A stretch of 64,000 nucleotides of DNA from Strigamia acuminata (GCA_949358305.1 OX442314.1:31231118-31295117), one strand, 5' to 3'. Positions 21,515 through 30,779 are shown, numbered from the stretch's first letter. A program made the numbers and translations. Notes: a model not told the origin generated them from the sequence alone.

Positions 21515-21835
21515 GGGAGCAACATTCCTAAGAGCAACAGTTGAAATTAGGTCTAAAATTGGTTAAGAGCAACATTGCTCTTAGACATTATAAAAAAATG
21601 ACGTGGAGCGACAGTTGCAGTTGCGTGTAATAATGACTAAGAGCAACATTGTTATTATTTGAGATTGCTCTTAGACATTATAATACAATGACGTAGAGCA
21701 ACAGTTTTATGCATGACTAAGAGCAACATTGGTATTATTTGGGATTGCTCTTAGACATTATAATAAAATGACGTGGAGCAACAGTTTTATGCATTACTAA
21801 GAGCAACATAGGTATTATGTGGGATTGTGAATTGT
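21515..21835. repeat. ~80-bp tandem repeats with CRE-like sites
   Basis: Three to four units spaced about 80 bp (starts near 21563, 21638, 21718, 21799). Each unit has an inverted repeat TAAGAGCAA ... TTGCTCTTA (9-bp arms) followed by GACATTATAATA.AATGACGT and a GAGCAACAGT element. The TGACGT core resembles a CRE/ATF half site. The array sits directly upstream of the CCAAT/TATA promoter. Confidence 0.85.
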
Positions 21836-21975
21836 GTCACGTCGTAATTACGTGACGCAACACGAGCCAATCATGTGGCGCAACACGAGCCAATCACGTG
21901 GCGCAACACGAGCCAATGATGTGGCGCAACAGGGGTATATAAACAGGTAAAATCAGTATCCAGTTTTCAGTTGCC
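21836..21975 (+). promoter_or_regulatory. CCAAT x3 / TATA / Inr promoter
   Basis: After a perfect 7-bp inverted repeat (GTCACGT ... ACGTGAC, 21836-21856) come 23-bp tandem units, core GCAACACGAGCCAAT, placing CCAAT boxes at 21867, 21890 and 21913. A TATATAAA box is at 21936-21943, and TCAGTT at 21967-21972 is an arthropod initiator about 31-33 nt downstream. Spacing and order match a strong RNA polymerase II promoter. The downstream leader reaches an ATG at 22005 whose frame closes after 19 codons, and repeat X copy 3 follows, so the driven gene appears lost. Confidence 0.85.
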
Positions 21976-22140
21976 AGTTGATTACCCGATTACCGATCTA
22001 GCAATGCAAGCAACGATTATTGAAGGAATATGTACGCAGAGAATGAATTATAAGTTACATTAAGTTAAGTTACAAGGATTTACATTATGAAAACTATCGT
22101 TCAGAACGTCTTGCAAATTATTTACTACTATCTTAAATAT

Positions 22141-22358
22141 GTGATGATGGCAAAATTCCAAAAGACTACTAATTCTTCTGCTCGTTTCCATTTTTTCAGT
22201 TCGGGAAAAATATGGAATTTTGTCTTCTGTATGAATGCCTTTATTATTGACCTCCATGATTCTACCGAACCATCTTTTTAAGAGTATAGACGCTAATGTC
22301 TCTAGCTTTTTCTGTCTTTCTTCTAAAGTTTTACCATCTACTTCTAAATAAAATTCCT
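22141..22358 (-). pseudogene. Gene X, copy 3
   Basis: Third copy of gene X (KEFYLEVDGKTLEERQKK, GIHTEDKIPYFS, LLEFCHHH). The start ATG is changed to AAG here, and the C-terminal end is replaced by unrelated sequence reading toward the promoter array. It is otherwise the best-preserved frame of the three. Confidence 0.5.
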
Positions 22359-22639
22359 TGTTTTCAAAAAATTACAAAAATATGAGCATGGTTGTGTAGA
22401 GCAAAAAATAGCCAACCACACAAAGGTAAAAAAAACAATTAACAATGAATAGAGTTTGACATTTTAAACTATTTTTAACAAAAAATCCAAAGATTCATTA
22501 CTTGCATTTTAAGTCAGTCAGTCAGTCAGTGATGTTGAGTAACGAACAATGCTTGTGAACTGCACTGAAGCACTGTCTTAATATACACGAAGAACAGGAA
22601 ACATTTCATAAATTTGCTTTTTATATCCGAATTCTATCA

Positions 22640-22800
22640 CCAGGAGAAGAGTCTTTTCCCGATTAGTGGCTGACCTCCAGAACACGGTGGTGTTCCAATA
22701 AAGTCCAAGTTGCCGTCTGTATCCTCCAAACTGCAAACTGCATTTTGAAATAGAAGTAACAGGTATTTCTCGTCAATTCTTTTCAAGAAATAGAATGTAG
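22640..22800 (-). pseudogene. Helical-repeat protein fragment 2
   Basis: - strand frame with RIDEKYL, LFQNAVCSLEDTDGNLDFIG and IGKRLFSW, matching the C-terminal region of the gene at 31431-31763. Short and truncated on both sides. Confidence 0.6.
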
Positions 22801-22829
22801 TTATCTCTGATGATAAAGTGATTATTGAA

Positions 22830-23420
22830 ACCCTAGGGAAAATGGGTGATGCAGGTCAGGTTTTTGTAAAAGTAATTTTGAAAAAGAAAATCCCCAAATT
22901 TTTCGGTGTGCTGTTAAAATCTTTAAAGGTGTGCAATTTTGTTCCGCAATCGGAACAATCGAGCTCGGATTCAAAATACTTGCAAATGTCGCAACATAAC
23001 AAACACAATCAAATTGACTTGATGTTTGTGTAAAGGAACGTGAGAATCTCCCACCATGTCGGTTGCCAACAAATCTTGCGTGGTTTCTAAATTGAAATAC
23101 AGAAACTTTGGTTTCATAACCTCTTTCTTTTTGACGGACATCCTTATGTCTTCCAAGTCTTCGTGGAATGTTGCAACCTCTTTACAAACCGGTCAAGTTC
23201 CATCAAAGACAAATTTTTGTGCAAAATGAAAAATCCCTCTTCTTTCCAATTTGCAACTTCCTTCCAAAGAACTCCCAACTACGCCACATCCATTTTCAAA
23301 ATCGTAGTGTACATGGTAAAAGAAACGTCCTGAACAATTGTCTAACTTGCACCTGTGAACAAAAAAAAACCACTTGGAAGCAAAATGTCAATATGCTCGA
23401 TGCCCATCGCCGGCATTTCA
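22830..23420 (-). pseudogene. Polinton-type PolB remnant (exonuclease region)
   Basis: Segments in successive frames on the - strand: Cys/His-rich pieces, then KPKFLYFNLETTQ followed by SHVP, then CDICKYFESELDCSDCGTKL. This order resembles the N-terminal part of the Polinton/adintovirus protein-primed DNA polymerase B, where a zinc-ribbon-like region precedes the ExoI motif (Y.FFDFET) and HVPN...C..C...C..CG. The acidic ExoI motif appears as FNLET, and there are at least two frame breaks. The palm motifs are absent. Inference from motif order only. Confidence 0.5.
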
Positions 23421-23479
23421 TCCAATGCAAACAGCATGATTGCAACATTGGTAAACCATTTTGCCCCAAAACAAAATAA

Positions 23480-24200
23480 ACATTAAGCAAACAAAAATAA
23501 ATCCTAACAACAGTTATTCATAGTCCCCAAAAATATAAGAAATAGAAAAAGAGAGAACAACAACAGTTAGACAGTATAAATTTTTTTTTCTTTTGCCAAT
23601 GACTATCGGCGTTGTCGCGTTGGGACCGGCATCACCCATGGATGGTCGGGAACATTTCCACGACTGCTTAATGCATGTCCCACAAGTGGTGCAATTTGAG
23701 GTCTCAACATCCTGTACTGACCATCAAAACCATCCTCACGTAAGTCGTTAGATTGCCTTTGTATAAAGTGTACCGTTAATGTTAAAAAGTTTTAGAACCT
23801 CTGGAATAGACCAGACGAGTTGAATTGAAAACGGTGTCCAAATTTCATGTGAATTTACATTTGTCATATTGTAAGACAGTTTGAAGCCGGACACCACCAC
23901 CACCACTTGTTAACAACAGTAGCGCACCAATAGCAATTGACAACAGTTTTTATGTCTGTCCATGACCTCTGTGCATATCGACTCCCGTTTCATGAACTCC
24001 CCAGTCGGCTCCTATTCCATTTTAAAACTTAATAGTTTTTGCAACATTAATTAGTTTGCCTAATCCCAAATCTGCCGGATAAATTCGGGTGAAATCAAAA
24101 CTAAAAAATGAAATTATTTCGTATTCGTTGTTTCAGCTAATTCCTTTCCGAATTTTCGCCGACTCAACCTGGCTGTGGATGTAATTCATGCACTCCTTAT
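23480..24200. other. No gene recognised
   Basis: A - strand frame near 23600-23700 reads RPQIAPLVGHALSSRG, but I cannot place it in a family. It could belong to the neighbouring virus-like element. Confidence 0.3.
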
Positions 24201-24208
24201 TATTATGA

Positions 24209-24415
24209 CTACCGTGAATATCTTTTTTCAGATGACAAGAAAACAATTTTCTCCTGAAGCATTTTTATTTCGAGTTTCATCCTTTTCGTATTTTGTTGTA
24301 GTTCTGTTATAGTTTTTTTGGGATTCGGAGCACTCGAGTTTGGACTCGGAAAACACGGACCCGGGACGCATGGGGGAACCACCGTCGCAGGTCGTATAAT
24401 AAAGAATAATTTCAA
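24209..24415 (-). CDS. Possible leucine-zipper-like exon
   Basis: A frame with a Pro-rich start and an amphipathic Lys/Leu-rich helix (TITELQQNTKRMKLEIKMLQ) closes at 24209. It has no ATG of its own in this frame. An overlapping frame has an ATG at about 24372 and 47 codons. It lies 50 bp downstream of the two-exon gene on the same strand. Weakly supported. Confidence 0.25.
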   Translation of the reverse strand: MKLFFIIRPATVVPPCVPGPCFPSPNSSAPNPKKTITELQQNTKRMKLEIKMLQEKIVFLSSEKRYSR

Positions 24416-24462
24416 ATTTTTTTTGTAAAGATTTTAAAATTCAAATACAGTGGATTTTTTCA

Positions 24463-24758
24463 TTACATCTCGGCATCACAATTCTGCTCTGCTCGTCTGA
24501 TTCTTCTTTGAATTTGGTTATCGGTCAGATTGCATCTGATTTTCACACAGATGTAATGGCTATTTTCATGTTCGCCACACATCAGGCAAACACATCCAAT
24601 TTCTCCCGGGTGTAACTCATTGCGGATCTTTTTACACCGTTCTAAAACAGCGTTAAAAATTTGAATTATTTATCAATTCCATTTAATAAAACAAAAAAAA
24701 AATCTTTAAATCACTTACCAATTTTTTGGGCAAAAGTCAATGCCGATTCTGCGTTCAT
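24463..24758 (-). CDS. Small two-exon Cys/His-rich protein
   Basis: Exon 1 is 24758-24719 (40 nt), donor G|GTAAGT. The intron is 24718-24642 (77 nt) ending TTTTAG. Exon 2 is 24641-24463 (179 nt). The spliced frame is open from ATG to TAA, 72 residues, beginning MNAESALTFAQKIERCKKI. The core is GCVCLMCGEHENSHYICV, then IRC, a CxCxxC...H..C....C pattern that could bind one or two zinc ions. The C-terminus is basic and Gln-rich. I do not recognise the family. It lies between the PolB remnant and the Polinton-like gene run and may belong to that element. Splice sites are predicted only. Confidence 0.6.
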
Positions 24759-24879
24759 TTTTTGTGACTGTTGTGCTTGAATTTCTGAACGATATGAAAC
24801 GTCCGTGGGTATGTAATCAATTTAAAATGTATTTCCTGTCGGTGCTACAATCTGACACTACAATTTATTAATAGCATAC

Positions 24880-25450
24880 TGTTACGTGGATCCTGGGTGC
24901 CAATCCGAGTCCCACGCAACTGTTATTTAAATGAGTGAGAGGAAAAGAATGAGGCGTTGTTTATGTTTCAAATTCAACTCTAATCTTTATTAGACCGGAC
25001 AGACAAAGTCTGTTCGACCTTCCTTAATTGTGCGCTTTACAAATCGGGTAATCAAACATTATTAACTTTGAATGAAATGACATTTACATTATCTAAATTC
25101 ACTACAATTAAATAAACACTTTAACAACTGGGTGATAAATTGTATAATTTGCAAACACAGAAGATAGCCGTCAGCCGTACCCTTTGTTTATTGGGCGACA
25201 TCAGGCTAGTAAATTAAATTGATGTTTCTTGTAAAGCAACATAAGATTAAGTGAGCTGTCTTAGTGTGGGTTAGTTCATAGGAAATCTCCTATTCTACCC
25301 TTTATCGAATTGATTGGCCCAACAGACGACGATGACGGTTTCCAATCGCCCGCGCCATCTGTTACCGAAATTTAGCAACATTTAACTAATAATGAATCGA
25401 ATTACGTGATACGAATCGCGCATTTATCGACACGGTTCGTACACGTGACA
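24880..25450. mobile_element. Solo LTR (571 bp)
   Basis: Begins TGTTACGTGG and ends CACGTGACA, giving TGT...ACA ends. It is flanked by the 4-bp direct repeat ATAC (24876-24879 and 25451-25454). TTTATT near 24980 would be a polyadenylation signal on the - strand. No coding sequence inside. A (TAA)n microsatellite follows at 25455. Confidence 0.75.
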
Positions 25451-25660
25451 ATACCTAATAATAATAATAATAATAACAATAATTTAAAAAAAAAAAATAA
25501 GATGACTTGAATTTCATCTGTGTTGATTTTTTGTGCTGCTTTAATCATCGTACAGGATGCTAAAGTAAAAACAGCACCTGTTTCATCTTATACATCTACA
25601 CAATGTTTGACTTCTTTTGATTGAATTGCTCATTCTCTGCCTTACTGTTCTGTGTAAAAC

Positions 25661-26110
25661 ATGAGTGAGTTTGTGCTGGAGCAATTTTTACATGACGTGA
25701 AAAAGGCATGCTGGAACTACGCCTTGCTGGAACTACGGTAAATATATTTTATTAATTTTTTTACTTTTCTGCCTTTTATTTTTAATCTTTTTCATTATTC
25801 ACGTAGACGAAATGAGGATCCTCCTATGATATCCCCACTCCCTGTTTATGACACCCCTGTCCGTCGGTATGTTAAATTTTTAAATTGTTTTTTTTTTGTT
25901 TTAAAAAATTGATTTATTTGATTGATTATTTGATTTATTAGAGGAAACGTAGTTCTTCCGTTTCCGCCGATTGCATGTGTGCCCATCAAGTCGATTCCCC
26001 CTCCACCTGCTCCTCCTCTTCCTCCGTCCCCCTTGTCAACCGGGGAGGAAATGAAGAAAAAAGCTGATTTTTTGGAGGCAAAGGCACCCGCCGCCCGCCG
26101 TACCTGTTAA
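25661..26110 (+). CDS. Three-exon Pro-rich element gene, copy 1
   Basis: Exon 1 is 25661-25737 (77 nt, MSEFVLEQFLHDVKKACWNY). Intron 1 is 25738-25806 (69 nt, GTAAAT..TAG). Exon 2 is 25807-25866 (60 nt). Intron 2 is 25867-25941 (75 nt, GTATGT..TAG). Exon 3 starts at 25942. Both introns are phase 2. Exon 3 encodes LPFPPIACVPIKSIPPPPAP, then meets a TAA at 26108. A +1 shift upstream of this reopens a conserved frame (VPVKPKVRGCF ... EEVEFERMDALRRSC, to about 26220). Copies at 32669-33282 and 33249-33952 share the exon design. Function unknown; probably an element structural or regulatory protein. This copy is frameshifted. Confidence 0.7.
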
Positions 26111-26189
26111 ACCGAAGGTACGGGGGTGCTTTCGCGGCATGACACCGGCACCGACTGATGAAGAAGTGGAATTTGAGCGTATGGACGCA

Positions 26190-26523
26190 CTGCGTCGAAG
26201 TTGTCAAAATACTGAAAGCAATCCCGCACCTCAACAAAAAAAAACTGAAAGCGTTGCTGCAACACGCCAACGACGACTTTTGCAAAACCATCTGCGAAAT
26301 CTCTTACAACATTTTAAGAGATAACGTACCTTTGAATTCCGCTCAGAAGCAAAAGTTAGCGCGAAGGAAACGTTTGCTTCGTCGTCTCGCTTCAACTTCC
26401 AGCACCAAAAAATCGAGAAAAAAGCTGGTCCTGCAAACCGGAGGATTTCTACCCGAACTTCTGACACCGCTGATTGGCGCTGCTGGTGGCCTGATCGGCG
26501 ATTTGATAAAGAAATATGGCTAG
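26190..26523 (+). CDS. Adenovirus pX-like core protein
   Basis: The frame contains LNKKKLKALLQHANDDF, CEISYNILRDNVPL, AQKQKLARRKRLLRRLA, a Lys-rich linker, and a hydrophobic tail LVLQTGGFLPELLTPLIG ending GDLIKKYG. Strongly basic helices plus a Gly-rich hydrophobic C-terminus, next to an integrase, match the PX family of adintoviruses and Polintons, compared with adenovirus core or membrane-active proteins. An in-frame ATG at 26158 overlaps the previous gene's EFERMDALRR region in another frame; the true start is unclear. It is uninterrupted from 26200. Confidence 0.65.
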
Positions 26524-26551
26524 AAAATTATTAATGGTCCCGTAAGAAGTG

Positions 26552-27319
26552 ATGGCCGCGCTCCAAAAACAACAACAGCCGGACCCGCCGTCCAGGACGG
26601 AATACGATACGATAGAACCGCAATTTCAGAAACTGCGCTCGATCGAAGCCGACATCCGTGAAGTGATGGACGACCCGCAATTCAGCGAAGAAATCAAAGC
26701 AAAGTTGCTTACCCAACTGCAAGGACAATTTGCAACGTTTAAGAATCAATTTCGTGTGCAGGCGGCACCTGTCCTTCAGCAACAGGCAGTGCAACCGACA
26801 GCAGCGGCGAGAGGTAGTCCGAACGCAAGAAAGAGTCTAAGTGAAGAAGCGGTATTGCAGGCATTACCAAAAACGACCCGGGTGAAGGGGGCGGCATTGA
26901 TGGATTTGTTAAGGTAGAATCCCAGAGTGGAATGGAACGAAAAATCCGAGATGGTGATAGACAACCAGACGATCCCGGGCTCCAACATGATAGATTTGAT
27001 CGGACATTCGGTTCGAGATCGAACAAAGCACGATTTCTATCCCAAAAGGATCGAACAATTTACGTCCGTACTTCGTGAACTAAACGTTCCGCAAGAATAC
27101 ATTGGAAATAAGAAATATTGGAGAGAAATCCAAATGTCGTCATTCGAAAAACGACTACTACCGCGCGAGCTGCAATGTACACCCATTCCCAAGGACAGAT
27201 TCGAAGAGGTAGATAAGGGAGTGTACAGTCCCATTCACAGCGAATCGGAGTTCACCACGCCGATAGGCACGAAAGACGAACCAGAATCAGGGTTCCACAT
27301 GTCGTTTTCGAGAAAATAA
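26552..27319 (+). pseudogene. Polinton-associated conserved protein
   Basis: One frame with a single in-frame TAG at 26915-26917. The N-terminal part is coiled-coil-like (FQKLRSIEADIREVMDD, IKAKLLTQLQGQFATF) and ends LMDLLR before the stop. After it follow RVEWNEKSEMVIDNQTIPGS, NMIDLIGHSV and LRELNVPQEYIGN. The W.(D/E)...(I/V)DG..I.GSN..DL...NVP...(I/V)GN pattern is common in proteins encoded next to Polinton/adintovirus integrases. Role unknown; possibly virion or DNA binding. Confidence 0.6.
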
Positions 27320-28327
27320 GAAAAATTTACTTTGATCCCAAAGAAGCTGCGGGGTTTGGCGGTCAGTTAAAATTATACCGCAAAGCCAGAAAACGAGGAA
27401 TAAAAATCACGCGCAAGGAAATACAGCAGTGGTTGAAAGGGCAAGACACTTATACACTGCACAAACTGGTCCGATACAAATTCGACCGATCAAAACCCAT
27501 GGTTGGTGGTGCGAATGTGCAATGGCAAGCAGATTTGGTTGACGTGGCGAGTTTGGCCAAACACAACGTCGGCATTCATTTTCTTTTGACTGTCGTGGAC
27601 GTATTCTCACGCATGACGTACGCCGAACCATTGAAACGCAAGACGGGCAGAGAGGTGACGCAAGCGTTCAATGTCATTTTGAAAAGGGCCAAAACGCAGC
27701 CCGGTTTCCTTCAAACCGATTCGGGAAAGGAATTTCTGAATTCCGAATTTCAAAAATACTTGAAGAATCACGACATCAAGCATTTCGTGACCCAGAACAC
27801 GGAAACGAAGGCCGCGATGGTCGAAAGATGGAACAGGTCGTTGAAGGAACGTATGTGGCGTTATTTTACATTCAAAGGCACGCATCACTATCTCGACGTT
27901 TTGCAATCGTTCGTGCGATCCTACAATCACAGCAAACACAGGATTTTGAAAATGAAACCGATTGAAGTCAACGCGAAAAACCAGACCGAGGTTTTCAAAA
28001 GACTTTACGGAAACCCTTTTGCCAAAAAGCCGCCAAGCAAAGTTTAAATTTTCCGTAGGCGATCAAGTACGAATCAGTAAATCGAAAGCCGTGTTCAGAA
28101 AAGAATACAAAGGCTCATGGACCCAAGAAATTTATTACGTAACGGCCAGGTTATGGCGCACGTCCCGACCCGTTTACAGGCTTAAAGATTACAACAACGA
28201 ACATTTACTGGGAACCTCTTACCAGGAAGAATTACAACACGTAAAAAAATCGACAGACGACGTGTACGCGGTCGAAAAAATTTTAAAAACGAGAGGAAAA
28301 GGAAATAAGAAATCATACCTGGTTTGA
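27300..28327 (+). pseudogene. Polinton-type retroviral-like integrase
   Basis: The N-terminal region (IYFDPKEAAGFGGQLKLYRK, IQQWLKGQDTYTLHK) matches the Polinton integrase zinc/helical head. The core has the DDE residues: Asp in WQADLVDV, Asp in LQTDSGKEF, Glu in MVERWNRSLKE. A C-terminal SH3/chromo-like part (FSVGDQVRIS...GSWTQEIYYVT) follows after a one-base frameshift near 28030. Family: F54H12.3-like / Maverick integrase. All three catalytic residues are present but the protein is split in two frames, and its start overlaps the preceding gene in another frame. Confidence 0.85.
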
Positions 28328-28489
28328 TGGCAAGGCTATGGTCCTGAGTTTGATAGTTGGGTTAAAACCCAAGACATGCAGGATGCACCGCCATCTTAAA
28401 TTAAATTTGGAAGAAATAAAACACAAGAAAAAAGTAGAGCACGGTTAACATTTATTATTGTAAATTATCAAATAAAATACAAATTGCAT
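28328..28489. terminator. Convergent 3' ends with poly(A) signals
   Basis: Tail-to-tail junction of the integrase (+) and PC4-like gene (-). It holds AATAAA on the + strand at about 28416 and TTTATT motifs, read as AATAAA on the - strand, near 28450 and 28489. About 160 bp serves both transcripts. Confidence 0.55.
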
Positions 28490-28954
28490 TTATTTTTTGT
28501 CGTTAAACAATTCTTCGACTTGCTGTTTCTGATTGGTGATTTGATTCCATAAACACGGGGTGAGAGTTAAACGCTGAACTTGAATGTCGTCCACACACCC
28601 ACGCAGGAAGAATGCAACATCGCCGTCCTTTCCACAATTTGCCGGTTGAATCACGATCGTAGTTTTTTCACCGAGGGGTATTTCCTTTCCTTCCGTACAT
28701 TTGTCAGTAATGATGTTGAAATAAGGTTCTTCTACGTCCAACATGATTTCCAGCGAATTCATTTCGTCCCATTCTTCGCGCGTGAACTGGAAATTTTCTG
28801 ATGACGTTGCCCACTCTTGATTTTTGAACACGTATTCGCGAACGCAGATCAGGGGTTTCACGGCATTCAAAACAACGTAAATGTACGTGCTCCGCCCTGA
28901 CAACTGCGTGAAACGTGAACAGTCCCACTTCGGCTCTTGAATCACATTCTCCAT
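28490..28954 (-). CDS. PC4-like ssDNA-binding protein
   Basis: Intact 154-codon ORF with ATG at 28954. The segment YIYVVLNAVKPLICVREYVF, then REEWDEMNSLEIMLD, fits the PC4/Sub1 fold: a beta strand, I.(V/I)REYY, a loop, and a helix (L...EW..L...I). PC4 proteins bind single-stranded DNA as dimers; similar proteins occur in DNA viruses and phages for replication or late transcription. The C-terminal half (about residues 80-154) is of unknown type. The start overlaps the stop of the BIR gene (TAATG). By position it is part of the virus-like module. Confidence 0.6.
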   Translation of the reverse strand: MENVIQEPKWDCSRFTQLSGRSTYIYVVLNAVKPLICVREYVFKNQEWATSSENFQFTREEWDEMNSLEIMLDVEEPYFNIITDKCTEGKEIPLGEKTTIVIQPANCGKDGDVAFFLRGCVDDIQVQRLTLTPCLWNQITNQKQQVEELFNDKK

Positions 28955-29313
28955 TACTTAGATCCGTCGTTTTCGGAATTGAGTTCGTTAACGTCGTCTT
29001 GAAGAAATTGCTCCTCGGTTATACGCTTTTCAAACAGCGCCCTCATTAGTGGACAAGATCGGGAAAATTCCCGGTGTACCATCAGTGGCTCCTCCCCTTC
29101 TTCTTCCGCACCTTCCTTCTAGTCGCAAATTCGAGTGTTACAATAAACACATTCCACGACATCTTTAAAACCCGTATATACAAACCCTGCACGTGCAAAA
29201 CTTTCCTTCTCTGGAAACTCAATCTTCCAGTTTTCCGAATCAAAAGTTTTCACTCTGTCTTGAACTAAATTTTTCATTTTAGCATGAGAAACGTCCATCC
29301 ACAACGTACTCAT
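28954..29313 (-). pseudogene. BIR-domain (IAP-like) protein of the element
   Basis: First ATG at 29313. The BIR signature is RVKTFDSENW, FARAGFVYTG, ECVYC, then a TAG exactly where the invariant BIR Trp is expected after the CxxC motif. Downstream the same frame carries the His and the last Cys of the zinc site and runs to a TAA at 28954, so the only visible defect is the stop. IAP/BIR proteins block caspases or act as E3 ligases and are carried by several insect viruses. There is no RING here. It lies in a compact cluster with the PC4-like gene. Confidence 0.8.
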
Positions 29314-29357
29314 GCCGGAAGCCAAATGAGTAAACAAGTTACTAGCTTTCAAATTCT

Positions 29358-29990
29358 TTAATTACGAGAGAGACTACAATCGTCTTTTTTCTGAGAATAT
29401 AATTTTGCAATGTCCCAATTACGTTTCACGGCTTTGTTTAACATTTTCAAACCCATAAATTCAAAAGAAGTAAACACGATGAAGTCAGGACTCGCCTTAT
29501 CTTTCATCTCGCGACGTAAATACAAAGACATAACGCGATCTTCCCTCACGTAAGTAGCCACAGACAAGTGAATTTCCAAAATCAGATCCTCGCTGATTTC
29601 AATGGAGACCGGAACAAAATCGTGCGGCCACGATGGTGACGTAAAGCACTCGACAGTCAGATTTCCGAAGACATCCATCACACGTTTCAACGTTTTCTTC
29701 GATGTCAGAGTTACCCATTCGCGATAAGACAGAGGTAAAAGTAACGATTCATAAGGATAAAGACCAACTTGGCGAAAGCAAAAATTTCGCCCGTCATCTC
29801 GATGTTTTTGAAAACATAAAGTAATTTGTGGTTTATTAAACTTAATAGTAGGTGAACCATCATATGCGAAAAAAAGATGATGGTGAACCCTCATATTCGA
29901 ACGAAGACATGTTATAGATTTCGCACACAAGTCAGGAATGAACTTTAAAACAAAAGCCGGAAACGAAAAACCGTTACGGGCAAGTTTCAA
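29358..29990 (-). CDS. Unknown element ORF
   Basis: Open for 210 codons, without a clear ATG at the 5' end (first Met is internal, MRVHHHLFFAYDG), so it may be a spliced exon or truncated. It contains KFNKPQITLCFQ, SYREWVTL, and a C-terminal FTSFEFMGLKMLNKAVK segment that is beta-then-helix-like. It sits in the same frame as the BIR gene, separated by a TAA. A degraded second copy is at 9690-9895. Not recognised. Confidence 0.5.
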   Translation of the reverse strand: MKLARNGFSFPAFVLKFIPDLCAKSITCLRSNMRVHHHLFFAYDGSPTIKFNKPQITLCFQKHRDDGRNFCFRQVGLYPYESLLLPLSYREWVTLTSKKTLKRVMDVFGNLTVECFTSPSWPHDFVPVSIEISEDLILEIHLSVATYVREDRVMSLYLRREMKDKASPDFIVFTSFEFMGLKMLNKAVKRNWDIAKLYSQKKDDCSLSRN

Positions 29991-30099
29991 CTTGTTAAAA
30001 ACACCAGTTTAAATAACAGGAAACAAAAAACGGTTACACTTAAGTTTGAGCACATTACAGACATCAGTTTTAATAAAAAACAGGAAATAGAAAATACAG

Positions 30100-30642
30100 T
30101 TACAATCGAAGTTGTTTCAAATACCATTTTTTAAAATAAAGACATTCCAGTTTTGGACAATGTGCAATTTTTCCTTTTTTGATGTATTTGTGTAAGTCAC
30201 AAACTACGCTAAAATCGTGTCCATCGTACAAGTCACAAAACTTTGGGCAACCGTAATCTTCCAGATTGAGAGAGGAAATTCCACATGCAGTTAACATGTC
30301 ACGTTCAACGTGTCCACCCTTGTATGCGAAAAGTTCAGTTCCAAATTCCAATTTACACGTTCGATGTAAACACTTCAAAACATCACACACTTTTGATTGC
30401 GGATAATCGCGCAGACTGTCTTCAAACCTCATTTCATGAATGTTCCTACTCACCCAACTCACACATTTCTTAACTTTAGGATCCAAATCTAAATATTTTC
30501 CAACTTGAAACGTACAGTGGCCGTAAGTGGCATCACGCGTAAATGCGTAGCCAAGTTCCTTTACCAGAAATTTTTTGTTAAACATGAAGCCGTCAAAATC
30601 AATAATGCATCCAACTTCTGACATCAAGTTTTGTAATTCCAT
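30100..30642 (-). CDS. DEDD-like putative nuclease (arthropod multicopy)
   Basis: From the ATG at 30642 (MELQNLMSEVGC) the protein is open to the stop at 30100; the frame is also open upstream to 30774 without ATG. Motifs: IIDFDGFMFNKKFLVKELG (paired acids), GHCTFQVGKY, RNIHEM, AYKGGHVERDML, SLNLEDYGCPKFCDL, and a C-terminal Cys/His pair. The family is widespread and multicopy in arthropods. The DxD start and H...(E/D)RD block resemble DEDDh exonucleases, so nuclease activity is inferred, not shown. Second copy at 10193. Confidence 0.6.
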   Translation of the reverse strand: MELQNLMSEVGCIIDFDGFMFNKKFLVKELGYAFTRDATYGHCTFQVGKYLDLDPKVKKCVSWVSRNIHEMRFEDSLRDYPQSKVCDVLKCLHRTCKLEFGTELFAYKGGHVERDMLTACGISSLNLEDYGCPKFCDLYDGHDFSVVCDLHKYIKKGKIAHCPKLECLYFKKWYLKQLRL

Positions 30643-30779
30643 ATCCGACAGAAAAGGTTCTTTACTCTTCAAAATCACAGGAGAGTGTGCCAAATACACA
30701 TAGGAGAATTGAAGAGAGAAAAATAACAAAATCACAACAAAGTGACGACCCTTAGTGTGAATTATTAACAACAATTAAC

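Noticed and set aside
25860-26110. Programmed frameshift joining exon 3 to the EFERMDALRRSC tail
   Set aside because: Copies 1 and 2 shift at different positions and in different directions, and copy 3 has no shift there, so independent indels are more likely.
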